Shown here piece by piece: positions 20,877-34,351 of a DNA stretch of 64,000 nt. Position 1 is the first letter of the stretch. The number at the start of each line of letters is the position of its first letter. The notes under the pieces were generated by a model, which saw only the letters and a program-made list of their open reading frames with translations, had not been told where the DNA came from and made no database searches. The DNA is from Pseudomonas sp. R-28-1W-6 (GTDB lineage Bacteria > Pseudomonadota > Gammaproteobacteria > Pseudomonadales > Pseudomonadaceae): the NCBI RefSeq assembly GCF_009799925.1, contig NZ_WELK01000005.1:168974-232973 (forward strand), read 5' to 3'. The position numbers and the translations under genes were made by a program.

Positions 20877-21905
20877 ATGACCAAGCGCCTTGCCCTCCAT
20901 GCCGAACTGGTGCCACTGGCCTATGCCGAGGCCTTGCTCGAGCTGGCCGCCAGCCTCGCGGTGCCGCGCGAGCGGCTGCTGGCTGCGGCGGGCGTGTCCC
21001 TGCCGGTGCTGCAAAACCCCACGGGGCGCCTGTCGCTCGCCGACTTCCACCAGCTGGCCAGTGCTGCCCTGGTGGCAACCGCCGAGCCGGCGCTGGGGCT
21101 GCTCCTGGGCCAGCGCCTGAATGCCTCGGCGCACGGCATCCTCGGTTATGCACTGCTCTCGAGCGCGACCCTGGACAAGGCCATCCACTTTGCCTTGAAG
21201 TACTACCGGGTGCTGGGGCTGACCTTCGACCTGCAGCTGGTCGAACGTGACGAGTGCCTGGAGTTGCGGGCCAGCGAGTCGATTCCCCTGGCCGGTCTCA
21301 GCCGCTTTGCCGCCGAAGGGCTGTTCGCCAGCCTCTATGGCATTGCCCGGTTCCTGCTTGGCGAATTGCCACAGGGCGTGGCCGTGGGCTTCGCTTATCC
21401 GGCGCCCGAGCATGCCTGGCGCTATGCCGAGGTGTTCGGTTGTGCCGCGGCCTTCGAACAGCCCTGGCACTGGCTGACCCTGCCCAAGGTCTATCTCGAA
21501 CGGCCCATGGCCCTGGCCAACCCGGCCACCATGCAGATGTGCGAGCAACAGTGCGAGGCGCTGCTGGCCACCCTCGATGTGCAGGATGGCTTGCTCAGCC
21601 GGGTGCGCCGCCTGCTGCTGGCGCGCCCCGGCGACTTCCCGGATCTGGACAGCGCGGCCCGAGCCCTGCACATCAGCGGGCGCAGCCTGCGCCGCCACCT
21701 GGCCACCGCCGGCACCAGCTACCAGCAGGTCCTCGACCAAGTCCGCAGGAGCCTGGCCCTGCAATACCTGGGCACCACGCACCTGCCGCTCTACGAAATC
21801 GCCGTGCTGCTAGGCTACAGCGACCCCTCCAATTTTCGCCGGGCCTTTCGCAAATGGACGGGGCGGCAGCCGAGCGATTATCGTGCCGGCCCCGCTCACC
21901 GATGA
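20877..21905 (+). CDS. AraC family transcriptional regulator (PF12625 sensor)
   Basis: A 342-residue regulator. The N-terminal arabinose-binding-like domain of the OruR/ArgR-related group (LALHAELVPLAYAEALLELA... SAHGILGYALLSSATLDKA) is followed by a C-terminal AraC HTH pair ending in ALQYLGTTHLPLYEIAVLLGYSDPSNFRRAFRKWTG. Divergent placement against the PF10118 hydrolase suggests it regulates that gene. ATG 20877 matches the family start. It ends 10 bp before the MBL hydrolase start, so the two may be cotranscribed. Confidence 0.88.
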   Translation: MTKRLALHAELVPLAYAEALLELAASLAVPRERLLAAAGVSLPVLQNPTGRLSLADFHQLASAALVATAEPALGLLLGQRLNASAHGILGYALLSSATLDKAIHFALKYYRVLGLTFDLQLVERDECLELRASESIPLAGLSRFAAEGLFASLYGIARFLLGELPQGVAVGFAYPAPEHAWRYAEVFGCAAAFEQPWHWLTLPKVYLERPMALANPATMQMCEQQCEALLATLDVQDGLLSRVRRLLLARPGDFPDLDSAARALHISGRSLRRHLATAGTSYQQVLDQVRRSLALQYLGTTHLPLYEIAVLLGYSDPSNFRRAFRKWTGRQPSDYRAGPAHR

Positions 21906-21915
21906 GGACTGCCAG

Positions 21916-22563
21916 ATGACCACCAGCCCAGCGCCCAGCCTGATCCGCGAAACCTTCCCGGTCGGGCCGTTGCAGTGCAACTGCACCCTGATTGGCGATC
22001 CGGTCAGCAAGAAGGCCATAGTGGTCGACCCGGGTGGCGAGCCCGAGCTGATCCTGGCGCGCCTGCAGGCCCACGGTCTGCAACTGGTCAGCATCATTCA
22101 CACCCACGCCCACCTGGATCACTTCCTCGCTTCCGGGCAGCTGAAGGAGTTGACCGGTGCGACCCTGCACCTGCACCAGGAAGACCAGTTCCTCTGGGAC
22201 AACCTGGAGATGCAGTGCCGCATGTTCGGCGTGCCCTACCGTCCGGTGCCGGCCCCGGATCAGTGGCTGGCCGACGACGAAGAGCTGGCCTGCGGCTGTG
22301 GCGTGGCGTTGCATACTCCCGGGCACACCCCGGGCTCGATGAGTTTCTGGTTTCCCCAGGACAAGCTGCTGATCGCCGGCGACACCCTGTTCCGTCGTGG
22401 CATCGGCCGCACCGACCTGTGGGGCGGCGATTACGCCACCATCGAGCGCTCGATCAGGCAGCGCCTGTACTGCCTGGATGAAGAGGCCACCGTGATCACC
22501 GGGCATGGGCCGCAAACGCGGCTGGGCGACGAGATGCGGGAAAATCCCTTTATCCGCGCCTGA
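21916..22563 (+). CDS. metallo-beta-lactamase fold hydrolase (glyoxalase II-like)
   Basis: A 215-residue zinc hydrolase. It carries the MBL motif HTHAHLDH (near residue 60), further metal ligands in HTPGHTPGSMSFW and AGDTLF, and ITGHGPQTRLGDE at the C-terminus. It resembles the short YcbL-type glyoxalase II group that cleaves hydroxyacylglutathione thioesters, but lacks the long C-terminal substrate domain of classical GloB. ATG 21916 follows a GAGG. It is likely cotranscribed with the upstream AraC gene. Confidence 0.85.
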   Translation: MTTSPAPSLIRETFPVGPLQCNCTLIGDPVSKKAIVVDPGGEPELILARLQAHGLQLVSIIHTHAHLDHFLASGQLKELTGATLHLHQEDQFLWDNLEMQCRMFGVPYRPVPAPDQWLADDEELACGCGVALHTPGHTPGSMSFWFPQDKLLIAGDTLFRRGIGRTDLWGGDYATIERSIRQRLYCLDEEATVITGHGPQTRLGDEMRENPFIRA

Positions 22564-22648
22564 TTACGGGAATCTTTCTCCCCGCGCGCTGTTCTAAACT
22601 TCGCCAACCAGAAGACTGGCAAAGCCAATTGCCTCAGGAGCTGCAACC

Positions 22649-23332
22649 ATGTTCACCCCTTCACGCCTGATCCTCACTGCCACCCTGGTCGCCTTGGTGA
22701 GCGGCTGTGCCTCGCAAAACCCCTACGACAGCCAGACCTCCACCGGCTCCGATGGCATGAGCAAGACCGCCAAGTACGGCGGCCTCGGTGCTCTGGCGGG
22801 GGCGGTTGCCGGTGCGGCGATCAACCATGACGACCGCGGCAAGGGCGCGCTGATCGGTGCCGCGGTGGCCGGTGCCGCCGGTGCGGGCTACGGCTACTAC
22901 GTGGACAAGCAGGAGGCCGAACTGCGCCGCAGCATGGAGGGCACCGGTGTGCAGGTCGAGCGCCAGGGCGACAACATCCAGTTGATCATGCCCGGCAACA
23001 TCACCTTCGCCACCGACTCGGCGGACATCGCCAGCAACTTCTATACCCCGCTGAACAACCTGGCGACCTCGTTCCGCCAGTATGAGCAGAACAGCATCGA
23101 GATCGTCGGCCACACCGACAGCACCGGCAGCCATGCCTACAACATGGGCTTGTCCCAGCGCCGGGCGCAGAGCGTGGCCAACTACCTGCTGGCGCAGGGC
23201 GTCAACGCCGCCCGGGTGACGACCCGTGGCGCCGGCCCGGACCAGCCCATTGCCAGCAATGCCAGCGAGGCGGGGCGCTCGCAGAATCGCCGGGTGGAAA
23301 TCAACCTGCGGCCGCTGCCCGGCCAGCAGTAA
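22649..23332 (+). CDS. OmpA family lipoprotein with glycine zipper
   Basis: A 227-residue outer-membrane lipoprotein. The lipobox VSGC puts the lipidated cysteine at residue 20. A glycine-zipper stretch (GGLGALAGAVAGAAINHDDRGKGALIGAAVAGAAGAGYGYY, about 49-90) follows, then a C-terminal OmpA peptidoglycan-binding domain with HTDSTGSHAYNMGLSQRRAQSVANYL and SQNRRVEINL. This matches the YiaD/PA0833 type. GGAG precedes ATG 22649. A terminator follows, so it is transcribed alone. Confidence 0.92.
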   Translation: MFTPSRLILTATLVALVSGCASQNPYDSQTSTGSDGMSKTAKYGGLGALAGAVAGAAINHDDRGKGALIGAAVAGAAGAGYGYYVDKQEAELRRSMEGTGVQVERQGDNIQLIMPGNITFATDSADIASNFYTPLNNLATSFRQYEQNSIEIVGHTDSTGSHAYNMGLSQRRAQSVANYLLAQGVNAARVTTRGAGPDQPIASNASEAGRSQNRRVEINLRPLPGQQ

Positions 23333-23345
23333 ACCCGGTTCAGAC

Positions 23346-23370
23346 AAAAGGCCCCGTTCAGGGGCCTTTT
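23346..23370 (+). terminator. terminator after OmpA lipoprotein gene
   Basis: AAAAGGCCCC pairs with GGGGCCTTTT around GTTCA. Confidence 0.88.
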
Positions 23371-23510
23371 GCATTTCGGCTGCCGTCCGTCGAGAGAGTC
23401 GTACGCCTTAAAATCCTGACTAAACTGCTCAACATATGCCTTGCGTGTGCAGGTTGCAGCGGCCCGGCTCGCCTTCTTGAGCCCGTGCCGATAATGGATC
23501 AGGAGAGCTC

Positions 23511-27269
<3,759 letters not shown>

Positions 27270-27356
27270 GCCCATTCATGTCGTCGATGCCGGTGGCCGG
27301 TTGGGCTGCCGGGCAATCATCTGGAATGGCGCCGGCTGACGCCGGAGGAGGGCAGC

Positions 27357-29492
27357 ATGGCCCAGATGCAGGTTGATACGCAGGTGGAGCAGCAGGTGCT
27401 GCTGGTGGTCGACGACCGCGAGGAAAACCTGGTGGCGATGGAGGCCCTGCTCGGCGATGGCGAGTGGGACGTGCGCACGGTCAGCTCCGGCGAGGCGGCC
27501 CTGCAATGCCTGCTCAGCGAGGCGGTCGGTCTGGTCCTGCTCGATGTGCAGATGCCGAAGATGGACGGCTTCGAGGTCGCCCGCCTGATGCGCGGCAGCC
27601 CGCATACCCGGCACACGCCGATCATCTTTCTCTCGGCCATCGCCCACACCGAGGACTCGGTGCTGCATGGCTATGCCATCGGCGCGGTGGATTTCATCCT
27701 CAAGCCCTTCGACCCCAAGGTGCTCAAGCACAAGATCAGCGCGCTGCTGGAGCACGAGCGCCACCGCCATGAGCTGCTCATGCTCAGCCAGCAGCTGGAC
27801 AGCGCACGGGCCTTCAATGCCTCGGTGCTGGAGAACGCCTCGGAGGGCATCCTGGTGCTGGACCGGGACGGCCTGATCAGCTTCGCCAACCCGGCCATGG
27901 CGCGCATGCTGCACGGCGAGGTGGTCGACCTGCAGGGTACCCAGCTGTTGTCCTACCTGAAGGCGCCGAGCATGCCGGACGACTGGCAGGCATCCGAGTT
28001 CTACCGGCAATGGCGCGCCGGGCAGACCTACCGCCTGCACGATGCGGTACTCAATACCTTCAGCGGCGGCTTCCTGCCGGTGGCGCTGTCCTGCTCGCCA
28101 CTGCCGCAGTACCAGGACGCCATGGTGCTGATCGCCCTGGACATGTCGGTGGTCAGCGACCTGCACGCCCAGCTCGAGTCGCAGGCGATCACCGATGCCC
28201 TGACCGGCTTGTACAACCGCCGCGGCTTCAACCAGGCGCTGGAGGCGGCGCTGTCACGCATCGATCGCAGCGGCAAGCGCATGGCCGTGCTGTATCTCGA
28301 CCTGGACGGCTTCAAGCGGGTCAACGATTCCCTCGGCCATGCCGCCGGCGACCAGATACTGCGTCGCGTGGCCGAACAGCTGAAGACCTGCCTGCGCCCC
28401 TACGACATCCTCGCGCGCATGGGCGGCGACGAGTTCACCGCGCTGCTCGACTCGCTGGATCATCCGGAGGATGCGGCACGGGTGGCGGAGAAGCTGATCG
28501 AGCTGGTGTCCGTGCGGCATGCCATCGACGGCCTGGAATTCACCCTCGGCGCCAGCATCGGTATCGCCTGCTTCCCCGAATGCGGGCAGAGTGTGGATGG
28601 CCTGCTGCGCGCGGCCGACATGGCCATGTACGAGGCCAAGCGCGCCGGCCGCCAGCAGTACCGCTTCTTCTCCCCGGAAATGAACGGCCGCGCGCGTTCG
28701 CGGCTGATGCTCGAGGAAAGCCTGCGCACGGCCATCGAGCAGGACGATTTCGTCCTGGTCTACCAGCCGCAGATCGACCTGGCCAGCGGCCGCCTGCGCG
28801 GCTTCGAGGCTTTGCTGCGCTGGCAGCACCGGGTGGCGGGCACCATCTCGCCTGGGGTATTCATCCCCTTGCTGGAGGAAACCCGGCTGATCAATCGCCT
28901 GGGCGACTGGATCTTCCAGAGCGGCATCCAGCAGTGCCGGGCCTGGCGCGAGGCGTTCGGCGAAGGGCTGCTGCTCAGCCTCAACGTCAGCCCGGTGCAG
29001 TTCAGCATGCCGCAGCTGGTCGGCGACCTGCGCCGGTTGCTGGAGGTGCATCAACTCAAGGCGTCGCAGCTGGAGGTGGAGGTCACCGAGAGCGCGCTGA
29101 TGCAGGACCTCGACACCACCCGCGAGCAGTTGCGGCAGCTGCGCGAACTGGGGGTGCGCATCGCCATCGACGACTTCGGTACCGGCTATTCGTCGCTGGC
29201 CTACCTGCGTCATTTCGAGCTGGATACGCTGAAGATCGACCGCCTGTTCATCGCCAACATGCTCGATTCGCGCAAGGATGCGGCGATCGTCAGCACCATC
29301 ATCGACCTGGGCCACCACCTGGGCCTGGAGGTGATTGCCGAGGGGGTGGAAACCATCGCCCAGCGCGACTGGCTGATCGCCCATCGCTGCACCACCATGC
29401 AGGGCTTCCTGGTGGCGCCGGGGCTGGCGGTGGACAAGGCCGCGGCCTTCCCGCCGCGGCTCGACTGGGATAGCTGGGCGCCCGAGGCCTGA
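27357..29492 (+). CDS. response regulator with PAS, GGDEF and EAL domains
   Basis: A 711-residue cytoplasmic c-di-GMP enzyme. An N-terminal receiver has phospho-aspartate D63 (LVLLDVQMPKMDG). A PAS domain (about 150-270), a GGDEF cyclase domain with an intact GGDEF at 356-360, and an EAL phosphodiesterase domain with EAL at 484-486 and the loop DDFGTGYSSLAYLRHF follow. Both catalytic motifs look intact, so it could make or break c-di-GMP; which dominates cannot be told. GGAGGAG precedes ATG 27357. It is likely cotranscribed with, and phosphorylated by, the hybrid kinase upstream. Confidence 0.92.
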   Translation: MAQMQVDTQVEQQVLLVVDDREENLVAMEALLGDGEWDVRTVSSGEAALQCLLSEAVGLVLLDVQMPKMDGFEVARLMRGSPHTRHTPIIFLSAIAHTEDSVLHGYAIGAVDFILKPFDPKVLKHKISALLEHERHRHELLMLSQQLDSARAFNASVLENASEGILVLDRDGLISFANPAMARMLHGEVVDLQGTQLLSYLKAPSMPDDWQASEFYRQWRAGQTYRLHDAVLNTFSGGFLPVALSCSPLPQYQDAMVLIALDMSVVSDLHAQLESQAITDALTGLYNRRGFNQALEAALSRIDRSGKRMAVLYLDLDGFKRVNDSLGHAAGDQILRRVAEQLKTCLRPYDILARMGGDEFTALLDSLDHPEDAARVAEKLIELVSVRHAIDGLEFTLGASIGIACFPECGQSVDGLLRAADMAMYEAKRAGRQQYRFFSPEMNGRARSRLMLEESLRTAIEQDDFVLVYQPQIDLASGRLRGFEALLRWQHRVAGTISPGVFIPLLEETRLINRLGDWIFQSGIQQCRAWREAFGEGLLLSLNVSPVQFSMPQLVGDLRRLLEVHQLKASQLEVEVTESALMQDLDTTREQLRQLRELGVRIAIDDFGTGYSSLAYLRHFELDTLKIDRLFIANMLDSRKDAAIVSTIIDLGHHLGLEVIAEGVETIAQRDWLIAHRCTTMQGFLVAPGLAVDKAAAFPPRLDWDSWAPEA

Positions 29493-29549
29493 CCGGCCGC
29501 CGGTTGAGCAACCCGCGGTGGTGCCGAGCCCAGGTCAGGCCCGCCCCGG

Positions 29550-30461
29550 TTAGCGGCGGCGGCCGAGGAACTCCTGGTGCAGGCGCTGCAGTTCGGCATC
29601 CTTGGCTTGCCACAGCTGGTTGACCCACTGCTGGAAGGCCAGGCGGTAGCCTTCGTCCTGGTCGTAGTTCTGGCCGATGAACTCGGCCGGGATCGGCAGT
29701 TCCTCGAAACGCACCACCACCTCGTCCAGGCGCCCGCACAGCAGGTCCCAGAAGCCCGGGTTGCCGCCGGGGTAGTGCAGGGTGACGTTGATGATCGAAT
29801 GCAGCTGCTCGCCCATGGCATCCAGGACGAAGGCGATGCCGCCGGCCTTGGGCTTGAGCAGATGCTGGAACGGCGAGTCCTGCTGGTCGTGCTTGTGCTG
29901 GGTGAAGCGGGTGCCTTCGAGGAAGTTGAACACCGACACCGGATTGGTTTTGTAGCGCGCGCAGGCCTTGCGCGTGGTGGCGAGGTCCTGGCCGAGTTTT
30001 TCCGGGTGCTTGGCCAGGTAGGCCTTGGAGTAGCGCTTCATGAAGGGGAACTCCAGCGCCCACCAGCACAGGCCGATCACCGGCACCCAGATCAGCTCCT
30101 GCTTGAGGAAGAACTTCAGCAGCGGCATGCGCCGGTTGAGCTGGTACTGCAGCACCAGGATGTCGACCCAGCTCTGGTGGTTGCTGGTTACCAGGTAGGA
30201 GTGCTGGTTGTCGAAACTCAGGTCGCCGGCGACATCCCAGCGGGTGCGGCACACCAGGTTCATCCAGAACTTGTTCACGCCGATCCAGAACTCGGCGATG
30301 CCGTGCATGACGAAGCGCAGCCCGCGCTGCAGCGCCGGCACCGGCAGGAGCAGCTTGAGCAGGGCCACGGCGAACAGCGGCCAGCAGCAGATCAGGGTAT
30401 TCAGGGCCAGTAGCAGGCCGGCAATGACGCCACGCAAGGGCGCCGGCAGGAAATGCAGCAT
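29550..30461 (-). CDS. PlsC-type phospholipid/glycerolipid acyltransferase (YihG-like)
   Basis: A 303-residue membrane-bound acyltransferase with an N-terminal hydrophobic segment (about 8-35), the catalytic NHQSWVD block (HX4D class) and the FLEGTRFT motif that binds the glycerol phosphate. It is similar to E. coli YihG. ATG 30461 is chosen after AGGAGG, although the spacing (11 bases) is long; an in-frame ATG at 30491 is an alternative. It lies downstream of pta on the same strand, 250 bp away, so it probably has its own promoter. Confidence 0.85.
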   Translation of the reverse strand: MLHFLPAPLRGVIAGLLLALNTLICCWPLFAVALLKLLLPVPALQRGLRFVMHGIAEFWIGVNKFWMNLVCRTRWDVAGDLSFDNQHSYLVTSNHQSWVDILVLQYQLNRRMPLLKFFLKQELIWVPVIGLCWWALEFPFMKRYSKAYLAKHPEKLGQDLATTRKACARYKTNPVSVFNFLEGTRFTQHKHDQQDSPFQHLLKPKAGGIAFVLDAMGEQLHSIINVTLHYPGGNPGFWDLLCGRLDEVVVRFEELPIPAEFIGQNYDQDEGYRLAFQQWVNQLWQAKDAELQRLHQEFLGRRR

Positions 30462-30711
30462 GGGGGCAAAAGCCTCCTGGCAGGGGGACATTCTGAGGTC
30501 CCGGATCGGTCGAGGTACCTGTGGCAGTTCCCTTGCACGAGGCGGTCGGCTGCCAAGGTTAACGCTTGTACACTGACCGGCAAGCGCTGCGACTGACTTG
30601 CGGGTCAGTCGGCCGGGCGCATTTCGCCGCTTTCAGGCGTGGCGAATTCTAGCGCAAGCGTGCCCGCCCAGGCCCGCACCGCGGCGTGGCGCCGGGGTGC
30701 GGGTGGCGGCT

Positions 30712-32799
30712 TCAGCCTCTGGCCGCGGCCTGGATCGCGGTGAGGGCGATGGTGTAGACGATGTCGTCGACCAGGGCGCCGCGCGACAGGTCGTTCACCG
30801 GCTTGCGCAGGCCCTGCAGCATCGGCCCCACGCTGACGCAGTCGGCGCTGCGCTGCACCGCCTTGTAGGTGGTGTTGCCGGTGTTCAAGTCGGGGAAGAT
30901 GAACACCGTGGCGCGCCCGGCCACCGGGCTGTCCGGCGCCTTCTGCCGGCCGACGCTGGCGATGGCGGCGGCGTCGTACTGCAGCGGGCCGTCGATCAGC
31001 AGTTGCGGGTTCTGCGCGCGGGCCAGGCGGGTGGCCTCGCGGACCTTTTCCACCTCGGCGCCGCTGCCGGAATCGCCGGTGGAATAGCTGATCATCGCCA
31101 CCCGCGCCGGCACGCCGAAGGCCTCGGCCGAGGCGGCGCTCTGCAGGGCGATCTCGGCCAGTTCGTCGGCCGTCGGGTCGGGGTTCACCGCACAATCGCC
31201 GTAGACCAGCACCTGGTCCGGCAGGAGCATGAAGAACACCGAGGACACCAGGTTGTAGCCGGGCGCGGTCTTGATCAGCTGCAGGGCCGGGCGAATGGTG
31301 TTGGCGGTGGTGTGGATGGCCCCCGAGACCAGGCCGTCGACCTCGTCCAGGGCCAGCATCATGGTGCCCATGACCACCGTGTCTTCCAGCTGCGCGCTGG
31401 CCATCGGCGCGTTGAGGCCCTTGCCCTTGCGCAGCTCGACCATCGGCCCGACATAGCGTTCGCGGATCAGGTCCGGATCGAGGATCTCCAGGCCCGGCGG
31501 CAGCTCGATGCCCTGGGCCTTGGCCACCGCCCGCACCGCTTCCGGCTTGGCCAGCAGCACGCAGCGGGCGATGCCGCGTGCCTGGCAGATGGCCGCGGCC
31601 TGCACGGTGCGTGGCTCGCTGCCCTCGGGCAGGACGATGCGCTTGTTCGCCGCCTGGGCGCGGCGCATCAGCTGGTAGCGGAACGCCGGCGGCGACAGGC
31701 GCGGCTCGCGCGGATTGCCGCAGCGCTGCTTGAGCCACTCGTGGTCGATATGGCTGGCGACGAACTCGGTGACCATCTCCGCGCGCTCGCGGTCGTCGAT
31801 GGGGATTTCCTTGTTCAGCCGGTTGAGGTTGGTCGCCGTGTCGTAGGAGCCGGTGCTCACGCTGAGGACCGGCAGGCCGCTGTCCAGGGCGCCGCGGCAC
31901 AGCTCCATGATCCGCGGGTCCGGCGCGAAGTCGCTGCACAGCAGCAGGCCGGCCAGAGGCACGCCGTTCATCGCGGCCAGGCTGGCGGCGAGGATGATGT
32001 CGTCGCGGTCGCCCGGAGTCACCACCAGCACGCCCGGCTTGAGCAGCTGCACGGTGTTGGGCACGGCGCGCGCGCACAGCACGATCTTCGCCACCCGGCG
32101 CTGCTCGTAGTCGCCGGCGTTGATCACCCGCGCGCCGAGCAGTTCGGCGATGTCGCGGGTGCGCGCGGCATTCAGTTCCTCCTGCCAGGGAATGCAGCCG
32201 AGCAGGCGGAAGGTCTCGCTCTTCAGCAGGGTGGAGTGCTCGGCCAGGCGCGCGGCGAAATCATCGCTGCGCACCTTGTTGAGGATGGTGCCGAGCACTT
32301 TCGGCTCCTGCGGCCCGCCGAACAGCTGGGCCTGGATCTCGATGCGATCAGACAGCTCGATCATTTCCTGCACCGAGTCGCCTTCCGGCGCCGAGACCAG
32401 GATGATCTCGGCGTCCAGGCTCTTGGCCAGGTGCACGTTGACCCGCGCCGCGTAGCTGGCGTGGCGGGTCGGCACCATGCCCTCGACGATCAGCACGTCC
32501 ATGCCGGCGGCCGCCTGCTGGTAGAGGCTGATGATTTCCTCCAGCAGCTCGTCCAGCTGGCCGTCGCCGAGCATGTGCTCGACCCGCGCCAGCTCCAGCG
32601 GCTTGGGCGGCGTCAGGCCGAGGGTGCGGGCGATCAGCTCGGTGGAGCGCTCCGGGCCGTCGTCGCCCGGGTGCGGCTGGGCGATCGGCTTGAAGAAGCC
32701 GACCTTCAGGCCGGCGCGCTCCAGGGCGCGGACCAGGCCGAGGCTGATGGAGGTGAGGCCGACACCGAAGCCGGTGGGGGCGATGAAGAAGGTATGCAT
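30712..32799 (-). CDS. pta: phosphate acetyltransferase
   Basis: Converts acetyl-CoA and phosphate to acetyl phosphate and CoA. The 695-residue protein is the long form: an N-terminal DRTGG/BioD-like P-loop region starting MHTFFIAPTGFGVGLTSISLG, a middle DRTGG domain, and a C-terminal PTA_PTB domain (about 370-690) with RIVLPEGSEPRT and PDLNTGNTTYKAVQR. ATG 32799 follows GGAGAG. It is 38 bp downstream of ackA, with which it forms the acetate fermentation/overflow operon. The frame remains open far upstream across ackA without meaning. Confidence 0.96.
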   Translation of the reverse strand: MHTFFIAPTGFGVGLTSISLGLVRALERAGLKVGFFKPIAQPHPGDDGPERSTELIARTLGLTPPKPLELARVEHMLGDGQLDELLEEIISLYQQAAAGMDVLIVEGMVPTRHASYAARVNVHLAKSLDAEIILVSAPEGDSVQEMIELSDRIEIQAQLFGGPQEPKVLGTILNKVRSDDFAARLAEHSTLLKSETFRLLGCIPWQEELNAARTRDIAELLGARVINAGDYEQRRVAKIVLCARAVPNTVQLLKPGVLVVTPGDRDDIILAASLAAMNGVPLAGLLLCSDFAPDPRIMELCRGALDSGLPVLSVSTGSYDTATNLNRLNKEIPIDDRERAEMVTEFVASHIDHEWLKQRCGNPREPRLSPPAFRYQLMRRAQAANKRIVLPEGSEPRTVQAAAICQARGIARCVLLAKPEAVRAVAKAQGIELPPGLEILDPDLIRERYVGPMVELRKGKGLNAPMASAQLEDTVVMGTMMLALDEVDGLVSGAIHTTANTIRPALQLIKTAPGYNLVSSVFFMLLPDQVLVYGDCAVNPDPTADELAEIALQSAASAEAFGVPARVAMISYSTGDSGSGAEVEKVREATRLARAQNPQLLIDGPLQYDAAAIASVGRQKAPDSPVAGRATVFIFPDLNTGNTTYKAVQRSADCVSVGPMLQGLRKPVNDLSRGALVDDIVYTIALTAIQAAARG

Positions 32800-32837
32800 G
32801 TTCTCTCCAGGTGCGGCGAACTGTGGCGCTGCAGGAA

Positions 32838-34025
32838 TCAGGGCTTGAGCAGGGCCAGGGTGTCGAGGGCGATCTGCCGCTCCTCGTTGGTCGGCACCAC
32901 CAGCACGCGTGGACTGCCCGGGGCGTGGATCGCCCCGGCGGCGCCACGGATGCAGACGGCGTTGGCCGCTTCGTCGAGGGCCAGATTGAACAGCTTCAGG
33001 TGCGCCACCGTCTTGCTGCGGATCAACGGCGAGTTCTCGCCGATGCCGCCGGTGAAGATCAACCCGTCCAGGCGCGGCAGGGCGCAGCTCATGGCGGCCA
33101 GGGACTTGGCCAGGCGGTAGCAGAACACCTCGATGGCCAGGGTCGCGCCGACATGGCCCTGGGCGCGCGCCTGCTCCAGGCTGCGCATGTCGTTGGACAG
33201 GCCGGACAGGCCGAGCAGGCCGCTTTCCTGGTTCAGCAGCTGGTCGATGCGCTCCAGGCTCCAGCCCAGGGTGCGCGCCAGGTGACCGTGCAGGTTGGGG
33301 TCGACGTCGCCGCTGCGGGTGCCCATCACCAGGCCCTCCAGCGGGGTCAGGCCCATGCTGGTGTCGCGGCTCTGGCCGTCGACTATGGCGCAGGTCGAGC
33401 AGCCGTTGCCCAGGTGCGCCGACAGCCAGCTGCTGGCGTCCACGGCCAGTTCGCTGAGCTGCGCCGCGCGCTGGCTGACATAGCGGTGGCTGGTGCCGTG
33501 GAAGCCGTAGCGGCGCACGCCGTGCTGGCGATAGAGGCTGTCCGGTACGGCGTAGCGGTAGGCGTGTTCCGGCAGGCTCTGGTGGAAGGCGGTGTCGAAC
33601 ACCGCCACCTGCGGCAGCTGCGGGTGCAGGCTCAGCGCCGCTTCGATGCCGTGCAGGCTGGCCGGGTTGTGCAGCGGCGCCAGGGGCGCGATGGCGCGGA
33701 TCGCGGCGATCACCTCGGGCTCCAGCCGGCGCGCGGCGGTGAAGTGCTCGCCGCCGTGGACCACGCGATGGCCGATGCCGTGCAGGGTGCCGCCGGCAGC
33801 CTCCTGCACCAGCGGCAGCAGCAGGGCGAGGGCGGCACGGTGGTCGCCGCCGGGCAGTGGCCGGCTCTCCTGGCCGGCGTCGCCTTGCCAGTGCAGCACC
33901 GCCTCGGCCGTGCCGAGGCGTTCGGCCAGGCCGCTGAGGATGAAGGCCTCGCGGGCCTCGTTGACCAGGGCGAACTTGATCGACGAGCTGCCGCAGTTGA
34001 TTACCAGGATGTTGCGTGCCGGCAT
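32838..34025 (-). CDS. ackA: acetate kinase
   Basis: Interconverts acetyl phosphate + ADP and acetate + ATP. The 395-residue protein carries the ASKHA fold starts [17 protein letters not shown] and [19 protein letters not shown], then [13 protein letters not shown], the [11 protein letters not shown] nucleotide loop, and [13 protein letters not shown]. It lies directly after a DUF3565 gene (2 bp gap) and before pta, so the three form one unit. Confidence 0.97.
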   Translation of the reverse strand: MPARNILVINCGSSSIKFALVNEAREAFILSGLAERLGTAEAVLHWQGDAGQESRPLPGGDHRAALALLLPLVQEAAGGTLHGIGHRVVHGGEHFTAARRLEPEVIAAIRAIAPLAPLHNPASLHGIEAALSLHPQLPQVAVFDTAFHQSLPEHAYRYAVPDSLYRQHGVRRYGFHGTSHRYVSQRAAQLSELAVDASSWLSAHLGNGCSTCAIVDGQSRDTSMGLTPLEGLVMGTRSGDVDPNLHGHLARTLGWSLERIDQLLNQESGLLGLSGLSNDMRSLEQARAQGHVGATLAIEVFCYRLAKSLAAMSCALPRLDGLIFTGGIGENSPLIRSKTVAHLKLFNLALDEAANAVCIRGAAGAIHAPGSPRVLVVPTNEERQIALDTLALLKP

Positions 34026-34027
34026 GT

Positions 34028-34351
34028 CTATTCCTTATCCGGTGCCTGCACCGGGGCTGTGCTGTCCGCCTGGGCCGCGGCGCACCAGCCGCAGGCGAAG
34101 GGTTGGCCGAGCTGGCGCTGGCGCTGCTCGGCATCGACGACCCAGGGGCGACTCTGCCAGGGCGGCAGGTGGCGCAGGTGCTGAGTATGCCCGCAGGACA
34201 GCACGGCCACCCAGTGGCCTTCTTGGTCCTGGCGAAAATCCACCAGGCGGCTGGGTGGGGCGCCCCGTTTGTCCGGCTGCCGGTCGCTTTCGGGCAAGCC
34301 CACAGGTAAACTCGCGCGTTCTTCAATCTTTTGCAAAAGGTCCCACCTCAT
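34028..34351 (-). CDS. DUF3565 family small protein
   Basis: A small soluble protein of about 90-107 residues recognised by the DUF3565 core: [37 protein letters not shown], then CGWC near the end. The paired CGH and CxxC with histidines suggest a metal site, which is inference. The start is uncertain: ATG 34351 overlaps the divergent slyD start codon. TTG 34336 has AGGTGG 8 bases upstream, and GTG 34303 is also possible. Its stop is 2 bp before the ackA start, tying it to acetate metabolism. Confidence 0.75.
   Translation of the reverse strand: MRWDLLQKIEERASLPVGLPESDRQPDKRGAPPSRLVDFRQDQEGHWVAVLSCGHTQHLRHLPPWQSRPWVVDAEQRQRQLGQPFACGWCAAAQADSTAPVQAPDKE

Noticed and set aside
30712..34326. A single 1204-residue frame covering pta and continuing through ackA
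   Set aside because: Only the pta part has family motifs. The upstream part is an out-of-frame reading of ackA, rich in R/P/G. A fusion is not supported; pta starts at 32799.
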